Assembly: GCF_018812025.1 (NCBI RefSeq)
Contig: NC_063051.1
Coordinates: 2,636,001 to 2,700,000 of the forward strand
Origin: Megalobrama amblycephala
Lineage: Eukaryota; Chordata; Actinopteri; Cypriniformes; Xenocyprididae
Length of the DNA: 64,000 nucleotides
Reading direction: 5' to 3'
Shown here piece by piece: positions 10,905 through 22,510 of the stretch. Within the stretch, counting starts at the first letter, position 1, and the number at the start of each line of letters is the position of its first letter. The position numbers and the translations under genes are program-made. The notes beneath the pieces were generated by a model. It worked only from the letters and a program-made list of their open reading frames with translations. It did not search any database and was not told the DNA's origin.

Positions 10905-13559
10905 CACTAAAAAATGCCCCAGTTGGGTTGAAAATGGACAATCCTAGTGATTGGGTTAAATGTTTGTCCAACGTGCTGGGTGGTTTTATTTAACCCAACT
11001 AATTCGCTGGGTTAAAACAACCCATTTGTTGGGTTAAAACAACCCATTCGTTGGGTTAAAACATCTCATTCGCTGGGTTAAAACAACCCATTTGTTGGGT
11101 TAAAACAACCCATTCGCTGGGTTAAAACAACCCATTCGTTGGGTTAAAACATCTCATTCGTTGGGTTAAAACATCTCATTAGTTGGGTTAAAACAACCCA
11201 TTCCTTGGGTTAAAACAACCCATTCGCTGGGTTAAAACAACCCATTGGCTGGGTTAAAACAACCCATTCAGTGGGTTAAAACATCTCATTCGTTGGGTTA
11301 AAACAACCCATTCACTGGGTTAAAACAACCCATTCGTTGGGTTAAAACAACCCATTCGTTGGGTTAAAACATCTCATTCGTTGGGTTAAAACAACCCATT
11401 CCTTGGGTTAAAACAACCCATTCATTGGGTTAAAGCATCCCATTCGTTGGGTTAAAACATCCCATTCGCTGGGTTAAAACATCCCATTCGCTGGGTTAAA
11501 ACAACCCATTCGCTGGGTTAAAACAACCCATTTGTTGGGTTAAAACATCCCATTCGCTGGGTTAAAACATCTCATTCGTTGGGTTAAAACATCCCATTCA
11601 CTGGGTTAAAACAACCCATTCCTTGGGTTAAAACAACCCATTCCTTGGGTTAAAACAACCCATTTGTTGGGTTAAAACAACCCATTTGCTGGGTTAAAAC
11701 ATCTCATTCGTTGGGTTAAAACAACCCATTCGTTGAGTTAAAACATCTCATTCGTTGGGTTAAAACAACCCATTCGCTGGGTTAAAACAACCCATTTGTT
11801 GGGTTAAAACAACCCATTCGCTGGGTTAAAACATCTCATTCGTTGGGTTAAAACAACCCATTCCTTGGGTTAAAACAACCCATTCGCTGGGTTAAAACAA
11901 CCCATTCGCTGGGTTAAAACAACCCATTCGCTGGGTTAAAACAACCCATTCGTTGGGTTAAAACAACCCATTCGTTGGGTTAAAACAACCCATTCGTTGG
12001 GTTAAAACATCTCATTCGCTGGGTTAAAACAACCCATTCCTTGGGTTAAAACAACCCATTCGTTGGGTTAAAACATCCCATTCGCTGGGTTAAAACAACC
12101 CATTCGCTGGGTTAAAACAACCCATTCGTTGGGTTAAAACAACCCATTCGTTGGGTTAAAACATCTCATTCGTCGGGTTAAAACAACCCATTCGCTAGGT
12201 TAAAACAACCCATTCACTGGGTTAAAACATCTCATTCGTTAGGTTAAAGCAACCCATTCGCTGGGTTAAAACAACCCATTCCTTGGGTTAAAACAACCCA
12301 TTCATTGGGTTAAAGCATCCCATTCGTTGGGTTAAAACATCCCATTCGCTGGGTTAAAACAACCCATTCGTTGGGTTAAAACAACCCATTCGCTGGGTTA
12401 AAACAACCCATTCGTTGGGTTAAAACATCTCATTCGTTGGGTTAAAACAACCCATTCGCTAGGTTAAAACATCTCATTCACTGGGTTAAAACAACCCATT
12501 CGCTGGGTTAAAACAACCCATTCGTTGGGTTAAAACATCTCATTCGTCGGGTTAAAACAACCCATTCGCTGGGTTAAAACAACCCATTCGTTGGGTTAAA
12601 ACAACCCATTCGCTGGGTTAAAACAACCCATTCGTTGAGTTAAAACATCTCATTCGTTGGGTTAAAACAACCCATTCGCTGGGTTAAAACAACCCATTTG
12701 TTGGGTTAAAACAACCCATTCGCTGGGTTAAAACATCTCATTCGTTGGGTTAAAACAACCCATTCCTTGGGTTAAAACAACCCATTCGCTGGGTTAAAAC
12801 AACCCATTCGCTGGGTTAAAACAACCCATTCGTTGGGTTAAAACAACCCATTCGTTGGGTTAAAACATCTCATTCGCTGGGTTAAAACAACCCATTCCTT
12901 GGGTTAAAACAACCCATTCGTTGGGTTAAAACATCCCATTCGCTGGGTTAAAACAACCCATTCGCTGGGTTAAAACAACCCATTCGTTGGGTTAAAACAA
13001 CCCATTCGTTGGGTTAAAACATCTCATTCGTCGGGTTAAAACAACCCATTCGCTAGGTTAAAACAACCCATTCACTGGGTTAAAACATCTCATTCGTTAG
13101 GTTAAAGCAACCCATTCGCTGGGTTAAAACAACCCATTCCTTGGGTTAAAACAACCCATTCATTGGGTTAAAGCATCCCATTCGTTGGGTTAAAACATCC
13201 CATTCGCTGGGTTAAAACAACCCATTCGCTGGGTTAAAACAACCCATTCGTTGGGTTAAAACAACCCATTCGCTGGGTTAAAACAACCCATTCGTTGGGT
13301 TAAAACATCTCATTCGTTGGGTTAAAACAACCCATTCACTAGGTTAAAACATCTCATTCGTCGGGTTAAAACAACCCATTCGCTGGGTTAAAACAACCCA
13401 TTCGTTGGGTTAAAACAACCCATTCGCTGGGTTAAAACAACCCATTCGTTGGGTTAAAACATCTCATTCACTGGGTTAAACATCCCATTCGCTGGGTTAA
13501 AACAACCCAACTGAATTTTTCTGTTAATTTATTTTAAAACATTCTTTTTTTTATAGTAC
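10903..13559 (+). mobile_element. CACTAAAAAATG MITE with expanded interior, copy A
   Basis: Left end TACACTAAAAAATGCCCCAG continues through GTTGGGTTGAAAATGGACAA, as in the unexpanded copy at 39313-39677. The right end near 13545-13559 is a degraded T-rich inverted match ending TATAGTA. Between them lies a 2.5-kb array of 22-bp units. No coding capacity. TA at both ends suggests a TA target duplication. Confidence 0.75.
11005..13509 (+). repeat. 22-bp minisatellite array A (about 114 units)
   Basis: The unit is 22 bp and contains GGGTTAAAACAACCC followed by ATTCGCT/ATTCGTT variants. The GGGTT and AACCC blocks can pair as a short hairpin. About half the units are CAACCC and others CATCTC or CATCCC types. 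Variant order repeats at longer range: rare variants recur at offsets of 902, 880 and 858 bp, all multiples of 22. This indicates duplication of blocks of about 40 units. Confidence 0.95.
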
Positions 13560-14456
13560 AGAACAGAAAAATTAATTTTATGAAATAATTCATCTCATTT
13601 CAGACTGTAACAAGAGCACGAGGAATAGAATCTCATCGCACCATGAGGAGGTTAATGGATCTTTCTGGAGCCATGATCAACGCTCGTCATCGTCTGCTGT
13701 GGGTCGTCTGACCCGTTGAGAGCAGGTGAAGGGCTTTGAGAGGTGCATTATGGGACACATATGTGTGTAGGGACAGACACTGCTTAGTCATCAAGCGAGC
13801 AGTCTTAATAACGGAGCTCACGCAGGCCGGCCGTCCTCGACTCTCACACCCGCGTGATTAGTGAGAACAACCCCGCCGAGCTCGGCTGACCAGCCGCTCA
13901 TTATTCACAGAGAAACCGAGGTTCACTGCCATTCTAGCATGAGGAGACACACAACTGATGAGCTACACGGGACATTAGAGTTCATTATTCTCCGTTCATT
14001 CCCATCAGCGGCGTCCGGATGTGGTAACGAATGGCCGCCGGGTCTCTTCCGCCTCCATCAGTGACGCCTCAACACACATGAACTTTACAAAGTCTCCGTT
14101 TGGATTAACAACTAAACTAACAACAAGAAACAACTGTCCACATGAGAGGACAACAGAAAGCACTAACTGCACAGAATATGTTTTTTGTGATTTTCACACC
14201 CTGAGAGGAGCTGGAGACATCAGCTGGCAGGAGCAATTAAAATGTGAAACTGTGGAGAGACTTGTTAATTACATTGACTTCATGTTGTAGAGGGAAGATA
14301 GAAAGACCACAGTGTTATTTTCCTGAAAACATGTTAAAAAATCCTTGGATTCTGCTTATTTAACATCTGCACATATATAGCCTAAACAAAGAAAAAACAC
14401 AAATGAGGTCTTTTAAATCTAAACTATTCAATGATTTCAACTAGACAGAAATGACA
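13560..14456. other. Unique sequence, candidate conserved non-coding element
   Basis: Single-copy, GC-balanced sequence. The stretch 13600-14060 keeps several CpGs and contains TAAT cores such as TTAATAACGG near 13805 and CATTATTCAC near 13899. Two plus-strand frames (13861-14064 and 14021-14290) overlap each other and resemble nothing known. I favour regulatory over coding sequence, with low certainty. Confidence 0.3.
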
Positions 14457-14777
14457 TTAAAGGGGACATATCATGAAAATCTGACTTTTTCAGTTTTTAA
14501 GTGCTATAATCCTCATTTTGGCTGCGTGAGATTCTCCAGCTTTGTTGTTGTTGAGCTGTTAAAGCTCCGCCCTCTTCTGGAAAGCGGAGCTCATTTGCAT
14601 TTAAAGGGACACACACAAAAACGGCGTGTTTTTATTCACACCCAAATAGAGGCAAATTTGACAAGCTATAATAAATGATCTGTGGGGGATTTTGAGCTGA
14701 AACTTCACAGACACATTCTGGAGACACCAGAGACTGATATTACATCTTGTAAAAGGAGCATTATAGGTCTACTTTAA
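14457..14777 (+). mobile_element. TTAA MITE (TTAAAGGGGACATATCATG family), copy 1
   Basis: Begins TTAAAGGGGACATATCATGA and ends GGTCTACTTTAA, with TTAA at both termini. Internally it has CTCCAGCTTTGTTGTTGTTG, a CTCCGCCCTCTTCTGGAAAG block and an intact ATTTGCAT octamer at 14593-14600. Related copies lie at 25972-26347, 42278-42970 (reverse) and 51470-51998. Non-coding. Confidence 0.85.
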
Positions 14778-14865
14778 ATGGATGGCAAATATACTAATAA
14801 AAATAGTTCAGCACAAAACTGAAAATTCATTAAATATGCATTGAAACAAGTTAAATTTGGGACTC

Positions 14866-15270
14866 ACCAAAGCTGCATTTATTTGATCAAAAATACAGTA
14901 AAAATTGTAAAATATTTTTAGAATTTAAAATATCTATTTTCTATGTGAATATATAATAAAGTATAATTTATTCCTGTGATCAAAGCTGAATTTTCAGCAT
15001 CATTACTCCAGTCTTCAGTGTCACATGATCCTTCAGAAATCATTCTAATATGATGATTTGATGCTCAAGAAACATTTATGATTATTATCAATGTTGAAAA
15101 CAGTTTCATATTTTTGTGAAAACCATGATAAATTTTAGTGTTTAGGATTCCCTGATGAATAGAAAGTTCAAAAGAACAGCATTTATTTGAAATAGAATCT
15201 TTTGTGACATTATAAATGTCTTTACTGTCACTTTTGATCAATTTAATGTGTCCTTGATGAATAAAATGTA
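14866..15270 (-). repeat. Dispersed repeat (GATCATGTGACACTGAAGAC family), minus copy
   Basis: Reverse-orientation copy with TTCAGTGTCACATGATCCTT at about 15016-15035 and the longer end continuing through GATGCTCAAGAAACATTTAT. It shows one unit only, without tandem repetition. Confidence 0.85.
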
Positions 15271-16110
15271 TTTACTAATGTTACCAATTCAGAATCAATT
15301 CAGAAAGACATTACAAGATTAAACTTGATACTGGGAGTTTTGAAAACACCCTGTAACTAGTAAGCAGGAGTACTAGTGATGCTTGACTTGGCAAACAGCA
15401 CTAATTAGTCCAGATGTGACATACGTGTTCTTTATTAAACTTGATTAGTTAAAACTGTGCTGAACTTCATCATCATCTCTGTGTGACTGAAAACACGAGT
15501 AGAGCTGAACCCATGAGATCATCTGTGTGTGTGTGTGTGTGTGTGTGTACACAGTATGAATGATGATGAAGTGTGTGAGGGCTTTTATAATAATCAGAGG
15601 TGAAGGCAGGAGGAGACGCTTTAACCGAAATGTTTCCTAACGAGCTCCCCGGCTGTTTGACACTCACACCGGCCACACCGTCCCGCTGCTCATTAACACA
15701 CACACACACACACACACACACATAAGTGAACATATTATAGTTAACACATTCTGTCTTATCTCTTAACTAGCACACATACACTCCCTTTAATGATACTTGT
15801 GTTCTAATCACACACACACAAACTGATTGTCTCTTCTGTATTCACACTCACATGTTGTCTCACTCTCTGCTGGAGCGTCTCATAAAGCAGACAGTGGGTT
15901 TGACGATACCGGACTGGATTTTCAAGCCTAAATATTTAACAAGCTTCTGTTCCGTCTGTTCGACTGTCTGAACTACAGCGCAGAGGCAGGACGTCCGGGA
16001 TGCTGTTCCTCCTCCCATGTAATTAGACATCAGACGACAGGTCTTCAGCAACACGTGGGTCACCTGTGGGCGACAAATACACACGTGTGTCCTGCCGCTC
16101 AGGAGAACTG
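15271..16110. other. Unique sequence with two small microsatellites
   Basis: Single-copy sequence carrying a (TG)n tract at about 15524-15548 and a (CA)n tract at 15696-15721. The block 15590-15690 is GC-richer with CACCGGCCACACCGTCCCG. Reading frames here run through the microsatellites and are not genes. Confidence 0.4.
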
Positions 16111-16230
16111 TAGCTAAGATAGCAACGTGAGATCATGGGTTCGATTCTCAGTGAATGCATGTGCAGCTTCATTTAATGAAAGTCACTTTGGATAAAAGCA
16201 TTTGCTAAATATATAAATGTAAATGTAAAT
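16111..16230 (+). mobile_element. tRNA-derived SINE, degraded
   Basis: A tRNA-like head with a B-box match, ATGGGTTCGATTCTCAG at about 16136-16152, is followed by the tail CACTTTGGATAAAAGCATTT and a repeated AAATGTAAATG end. That tail is typical of fish SINEs that borrow a LINE 3' end. The A-box region is shortened, so this is not a functional tRNA gene. Confidence 0.75.
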
Positions 16231-16282
16231 TCAGATGGTTTTTTTTTCACTTTGACCTTTGTTAATCAATATTTTTGTTACT

Positions 16283-16925
16283 TTCAATACTTTTAATGTT
16301 ACAAAAGATTCTATTTCAAATAAATGCTGTTCTTTTGAGCGTTCTATTCATCAAAATCCTGAAAAATAAAATGTATCAGTTTCCACAAAAATATGAAACT
16401 GTTTTCAACATTGATAATAATCATAAATGTTTCTTGAGCATCAAATCATCATATTAGAATGATTTCTGAAGGATCATGTGACACTGAAGACTGGAGTAAT
16501 GATGCTGAAAATTCAGCTTTGATCACAGAAATAAATTATAATATTGTTTAGTGATTTTTACAGTATTTTTAATCAAATAAATTCAGCTTTATCACAGGAA
16601 TAAAATATATTTTACTATATATTCACATAGAAAACAGCTATTTTAAATTGTAATAATATTTTGTGATTTTTACTATATTTTTAATTAAATAAATTCAGCT
16701 TTATCACAAGAATAAATTATATTTTACTATATATTCACATATTCACAGCTGTTTTAAATTGTAATGTTATGTAGTGATTTTTACAGTATTTTTAATAAAA
16801 AAAATTCAGCTTTGATCAAAGGAATAAATTATATTTGACTATATATTCACATAGAAAACAGCTGATTTACATTGTGAAAATATTTCACTATTTTTACTGT
16901 ATTTTTGATCAAATAATTTTAAATG
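16283..16925 (+). repeat. Dispersed repeat, 3' segment in 112-bp tandem copies
   Basis: Plus-strand copy of the GATCATGTGACACTGAAGAC family. After the unique part, the segment with ATTCAGCTTT recurs at 16511, 16581, 16693 and 16804, so the later copies have periods of about 111-112 bp. The same segment is independently tandem at 18669-19150 with a 113-bp period. Confidence 0.85.
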
Positions 16926-16942
16926 TCTATTGTTTTTATATA

Positions 16943-17015
16943 TTTTTTTATTATTACAGTTTTAGGTATTTTAGTCCATCAAGTAAAACTAAATGAAGAC
17001 AATAAATGTTTTTTT

Positions 17016-17091
<76 letters not shown>

Positions 17092-17828
17092 GTCATTGAC
17101 GAATAAAGTTTTTAAGTGTAAAAAAATAAAACATAATGAAGATATAATTAATTTTGAAGTTTTATTAAGTGTTAACAATGAGATTATGTGGTTTTTATAA
17201 TCAATCAACACTGCTTCTGTCATTTTTGACAAAATTTGTCACCAAAAAAGTCATTCAGTTTAACCAAAATTTCGGTTTTACCGAATGACGATATTTTCAA
17301 ACAATGCTAACAGGCTGATATGTAAATAGACAATCAAACATTTTATATTTAGTACAAGTTTTTAAAATATTACAACATTTTCCATGTTTTATAGCGGTTG
17401 CACTGAATGACCTGATGTTTCGGGACATGTGTATGAACAAGTGAAAACATGAATTTTTCAAATAGTTAAAGAGAGTTAGTCACTTTACTTCACGACCATG
17501 TGATCCTTTGCAGGTGTCTGAATGATGTCACATGATATTGACCGCATGACTTGATCCAAAATGGTCCCTTTATATCGGTTACTCCGAATGACATCAATGA
17601 AATTCATTTTTCCGTTCATTCTTTCTCATAACAAAGCAACAACTTCTACACATAATTTTAATACGATTTTGCACTATGTTGATATATGATGTTATAAAAT
17701 CATGCCAGAATAAAAAATATACATTTATTACATTTTAAGATATTTTAATTACAAATGAAATGGCTGTATTGGCCTTTGGACGGTTAAACCGAATGACCTT
17801 TTGACACTTCAAAATCTTTAAAATACCT
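16943..17828 (+). repeat. Dispersed repeat with GGTTNNNCCGAATGAC motifs, copy 2
   Basis: Direct copy of 6883-7660 with the same order of motifs, including GGTTTTACCGAATGAC and GGTTAAACCGAATGACC. Where copy 1 has a short TTATATATAG, this copy carries a (TA)n tract of about 34 units at 17020-17089, so the microsatellite arose inside the repeat. It is not coding; open frames here are TA-repeat artefacts. Confidence 0.8.
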
Positions 17829-18668
17829 TTATATGTAGAAAAATATAGTTGGATTCAATAAAAGAGATCTAGTTGTACTACCCTACGTACTTTGGATGTC
17901 ATATCTTTGTTTTTATTATTAAGGCATAAATGTCAGTTAACATTTATTTTATTTTAAGTTTTAAAACAACCCTGGGTGCAACACAGGTGGGATGGAGACA
18001 AAGTTTATGAGCGACTGAGCAAAGACACATGGTTAGTAATCACAGTTTAATTGTCCTTTATCTCTGTGACGTGAGCTGTTGTTCAGTACAATCACCTGTC
18101 CTGTAAGCAGCATCACTCATTCATTTTCCCCACACAGACTGAACCGTGACAGGCAGACGTTTAATATAAATGTGCCGACCGTCCGCAGAAATGCAGGATT
18201 GAGTGGGAGAACCAAGAGGCGGCGGCTTAGAAGAGAAAGATAAAGTGACTCGTTTGAGTTACTGTCGCATTTCACGTCCTTTTAGCGAGCCACGTGGGAG
18301 CCGTAACGCGTGTGTGTTCTAATCGACTTCTATAAGGACTCTTTCACTAGTTAAACACAGTGTGATGCTGCTGCATGACAGACACAGATCTGTGTGTGGA
18401 AACTCACTGACGGTGATCTGCAGCTAACAGAGGCCGAATCATCTCAGTTTTCAGAGAGAGTTTAGTGACTGCTGAATGCAAAGCTGGAAAAGTTGAACTT
18501 TATGCAAATGAGCAGTAATGAGATGCACCAATAGGAGAGACATCAGTGAAGGAGCAGGAACGCCCACAACAAGCAACCATACAAACATGGCCATAAATCA
18601 CTGCATACTTACATTTACATTAGCAGTCATATATAGTTGGTCATATTTTTATATGTTTTTTGTGAAAA
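17829..18668. other. Unique sequence with CpG-retaining segment
   Basis: Single-copy sequence. The part 18160-18320 holds several CpGs and a GCGAGCCACGTGGGAGCCG stretch with a CACGTG E-box. A short frame at 18518-18757 runs into the next repeat and is not gene-like. Candidate regulatory DNA at low confidence. Confidence 0.3.
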
Positions 18669-19206
18669 AAGTCTCTTCTGCTCAATGGGGCTGCATCACA
18701 AATACAGTAAAAATTGTGAAATATTATTTTAATTTAAAATATCTGTTTTCTATGTGAATATATAGTAAAGTGTAATTTATTCCTGTGATCAAAGCTGAAT
18801 TTATTTAGTCAAAAATACAGTAAAAATATTGAAATATTTTTACAATGTAAAACATCTGTTTTCTATGTGAATATATAATAAAGTGTAATTTATTCCTGTG
18901 ATCAAAGCTGAATTTATTTAATTAAAAATACAGTAAAAATAGTGAAATATTTTTACAATGTAAAACATCTGTTTTCTATGTGAATATATAGTAAAGTGTA
19001 ATTTATTCCTGTGATCAAAGCTGAATTTATTTAATTAAAAATACAGTAAAAATAGTGAAATATTTTTACAATGTAAATCAGCTGTTTTCTATATGAATAT
19101 ATAGTAAAGTGTAATTTATTCCTGTGATCAAAGCTGAATTTTCAGCATCATTACTCCAGTCTTCAGTGTCACATGATCCTTCAGAAATCATTCTGATATG
19201 ATGATT
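18669..19206 (-). repeat. Dispersed repeat, minus copy with four 113-bp tandem units
   Basis: TCCTGTGATCAAAGCTGAAT recurs at 18781, 18894, 19007 and 19120, an exact 113-bp period. Units contain ACAGTAAAAAT, GTGAAATATT and CTATGTGAATATATAGTAAA. The distal end stops after ATGATTTGCA, the same break seen in the copy at 22857-23054. A possible SINE/LINE tail remnant (CTAAAGCAACTTTCATTGCG) follows at about 19231-19250. Confidence 0.9.
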
Positions 19207-19259
19207 TGCATTGACTAATATGCTTCTATCTAAAGCAACTTTCATTGCGTTCCCTGAAC

Positions 19260-20272
19260 CGTGTAAATGTGCACAGTCGTGTTGATGGTAAACATGACAT
19301 TAAAACGGACTGCATTTACTGCATCAGCTGACATATGTATTGAGACACTTACACCATCCAATCAATTTCTCATGAATAATATCCGTCCTGTCTGACATCT
19401 ATCTAGTTCAGGGACTCCCAAACTCTTGTGTCAGCCGAACACCTTTGAAAATATTTTCTTAAGTTCCCCTGAGATTTTATTCATATTTCAATAATTTAAT
19501 GATGCATTTACATGCTCACAGTTCTCTGATGTTGGTTAATGATCACGATGATTTGCAGGTATTTTTTTTAAATAATAATAATACATTTAATAATAAATTA
19601 AATGATGATTATTATTTTAACATTTTTTATTTCTTTTTATTTAAATCAGCATACATTAATCACAGTGCAACAAATAACATCATGCTGTAAAAAAAAATAA
19701 TATAAAATGTATTAAATATCATTTGAATCTTTTTAAATAATTGTTATTTTAATTTTTATTTAAATCAGCATACATTAATCAGTGCAACAAATAATATCAT
19801 GCTGTATAATATAAGATATATTTTTAAAAAAATAGCTTTTTTTCATTAAAATAATGAGAATTTGAGGTAAACTATCTTTTATTGCCATTTTTATTAAAAA
19901 TGATTTAAGTTTTATTTTTAATAATAATTACACTAATTATAATGATTCTAATAATAATAATAATAATAATAGTTGATTTAATTATAAGCTTTTCATCAAT
20001 AACAGAACGCAGAAATCCTGATCTGAAAATCTTGTTTCTCTCAGAAATATGAAACCTTACAGAAGTACATTGGGTTTGCGAATGTTGTTTCACGTTGAGT
20101 TATATAAAAACATCCCATGATCACATGACGTGTGTGTTTCCTGTATGTGGATTTGAGCGGAGCACACGGGGCTTCATGAAGCTTCACACGCATCATTTCC
20201 TCCTTCAATCCAGTATTGCAGGATGTAACACAGAGTTTCTAGAATTCAAGACAGCAGCTCAAGACAGCAGAG

Positions 20273-20275
<3 letters not shown>
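19260..20275. repeat. AT-rich region with repeated ATCAGCATACATTAATCA segment
   Basis: From about 19400 the sequence is AT-rich and contains two copies of an AAATCAGCATACATTAATCA-CAACAAATAA block (about 19644 and 19764), with relatives near 20960 and 21373. An ATA/ATT run lies at 19955-19970. The remainder, including 20090-20270, is unique with no recognised feature. Confidence 0.55.

Positions 20276-20338
<63 letters not shown>
20276..20338. repeat. (GT)n microsatellite
   Basis: About 31 uninterrupted GT units. The following 150 bases are unique. Confidence 0.97.
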
Positions 20339-20340
<2 letters not shown>

Positions 20341-20488
20341 TTAATGATGGACAGTAGGCCTGTAAATCGCCTGCTGTCATGCTATAGAACTAGTCTGCAG
20401 TAGTTTTACCATATGTCAGTCAGTCAAGAACCGACCCATCTTTTATTCATTATACACCTTTACTACAGTAGACAGCACTAGTCACATC

Positions 20489-20490
<2 letters not shown>

Positions 20491-20546
<56 letters not shown>
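20491..20546. repeat. (CA)n microsatellite
   Basis: About 28 uninterrupted CA units, opposite strand sense to the GT tracts on either side. Confidence 0.97.
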
Positions 20547-20548
<2 letters not shown>

Positions 20549-20720
20549 TATGCTGGAAAGCCTAATGATGTGTGATGGAGCAGAATTCCTTCCCAGCAGA
20601 AATAAGAAGGAAATCAAGAGAAAGATTGAAAAAGGGACGTTGGGAAAGAGTGAAAGTAGAAATTAAGTGTGGGACGACATTCAGTGTCAGGAGAGACGGA
20701 AATGTGAATAATGTGTCTGA

Positions 20721-20724
<4 letters not shown>

Positions 20725-20787
<63 letters not shown>
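20725..20787. repeat. (GT)n microsatellite
   Basis: About 31 uninterrupted GT units. The frames that cross it on both strands are poly(CV) or poly(HT) artefacts. Confidence 0.97.
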
Positions 20788-20788
<1 letters not shown>

Positions 20789-20889
20789 ACAGTCGTATGA
20801 GGGGAAATCAGAACACATGACCACATGTATTGATTTGTAAATCAAACCTTTCTGTGATGGATGGAAACTCTCGAATCTCACAAAAACAG

Positions 20890-21550
20890 GTCATTTTACC
20901 CCCAAAATAATGATAATAATAATAAAAATTAGGATACAAAAAAAAAAATTGTTTTATTTAAATCAGCATTCATTAATAACAGTGCAACAAATAACACAGT
21001 GCTGCATAAATAATATAAAATTATTAAATTAGATTAAATAACTTGTTTGGAAATATGGTCATTCGTATCATATTTTTTCACATTACAATAATGAGAATAC
21101 AAACAAAATTATAAAATAAAGATATCTTTTTATTTAAATATAAGTAATATAAAATATGCCACATAAATAATATCACATTTATTTAAAAAAAATTTTTTTT
21201 GGAAATATGGTCATTTGAAAATATTTTTTTTATGTAATTTTAAAATATTTTAAAATAATTTAAAAAAAATGTATTACATAATGAGAATTTGAGGTAAATA
21301 TCTTCAATTATGCATTTTAATTTTAATATTATTAATTATTATTTTAACATTTTTACTGTTATTTATTGTTTAAATCAGTTTGCATTAATCAAAGTGCAAC
21401 AAATAACACCATGCTGCATAAATTTAATTAGTTTTTTTTTCTTTTGTGTGTGTGTGTGTGTGGGGGGGGGGGGGTATGGTCATTCGAATATTATTTATTT
21501 TTCATTACAATAATGAGAATTTGGAGATAAAATATCTTTAATAGTCATGA
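20890..21550. repeat. AT-rich repeats with a 13-G run
   Basis: Two more copies of the ATCAGCAT-CATTAAT-CAACAAATAA block (about 20963 and 21374), each followed by ATATGGTCATT and AATAATGAGAATTTGAGGTA-type sequence, show a degenerate dispersed repeat shared with 19430-19870. A (TG)n stretch at 21444-21461 runs directly into 13 consecutive G residues at 21462-21474. Confidence 0.7.
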
Positions 21551-21624
21551 AAATAATGTCAGTTTAAATGTGAAATAAGAGCTGTACAGTCTTGACCGCT
21601 CTCATGTGTGTGCGTGTGTTTGTG

Positions 21625-21665
<41 letters not shown>

Positions 21666-22200
21666 GTGCGTGTGTGTGCGTGTGTGTGTGTGTGCTTTTT
21701 TTACAGAAATATGAGTATTTGAAAATCATCTTCCTGTTATTGTATGAGTAAATATGTGTGCATGTATTGATTTGAAAATCATCAGTGTGTGATTGGTAGA
21801 AACGGGCGGCCGTGTCTCATGCTGAACGACAAACTGAGAGTGATGACATGATCACATGATGAGAGGAGAGACATTACTGTCCCACAGAGAGAACTAGAAC
21901 AACACACACACACACACACACACATTTATACTGGTATAATTTAAACTAAAAATGGTTAAATCAATATAAAATTACTGTAAAAATACTTTTTGTAAAAGAA
22001 AAATACTGTAAACATCACTGAATTACAGTAAAGAATGAATGAAAAAAAAAATCACCACAAATATTCATCTGCAGGCCTGTATGTGTTCATGTGATGTTGG
22101 GCTGAAACAGTGAATGTGAATCGACACACAATCAATATGTTTCAGTGTGTCAGCGTAAGATGAAAGATTCATCTGAATCTCACAGCAGTCTGAAATAGAA
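21551..22200. repeat. Microsatellite-bearing interval
   Basis: An imperfect TG tract with CGTG interruptions lies at 21605-21695 and a (CA)n tract at about 21902-21923. Between and after them is single-copy sequence with no recognised feature. Confidence 0.8.
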
Positions 22201-22510
22201 AACCAGGCAAGAATAAACGGTCAGCGTGGCGCTCGGCTTTCTTTTCACCGAAGCGCTCAGACGAAACGAAAGATAGATTCCTTCATTCCACGTCTCGCAG
22301 TGAGTGATGAAAGACAAAACGCGCTCGTCTTTCCACACGGTTCCGCTTGAGCGCGTGAAATTTGTTCAGTGCTGATCAGACGCGCCTCGCTCAGATCCAC
22401 TCCTTACAAAAACTGCAGTTCATTTCGCAGCGCTGCTTTCCCACAGGGTGACAGCGTGCGTCCTCACAAAACCTGTCTCAGCGCTCACACATCCACACGC
22501 AAACACACAC
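22201..22510. promoter_or_regulatory. CpG-dense segment, candidate regulatory element
   Basis: About 28 CpGs between 22218 and 22480, with repeated AGCGCT, GCGCG and CTCGC strings, in an otherwise CpG-poor neighbourhood. No reading frame or recognised promoter element was found. This could be an unmethylated enhancer or alternative promoter; neither strand nor target gene can be inferred. Confidence 0.35.

Noticed and set aside
11005..13509. Regularly spaced 22-bp repeats considered as a CRISPR-like array
   Set aside because: There are no unique spacers; the whole period is the repeat, and the setting is a vertebrate genome.
10990..13509. GGGTTA blocks considered as interstitial telomeric sequence
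   Set aside because: GGGTTA is a permutation of the telomere hexamer, but it appears once per 22-bp unit next to unrelated sequence and derives from the MITE.
16111..16230. Possible tRNA gene (B-box GGTTCGATTC)
   Set aside because: The A-box half is shortened and a SINE tail follows; no acceptor stem can be formed.
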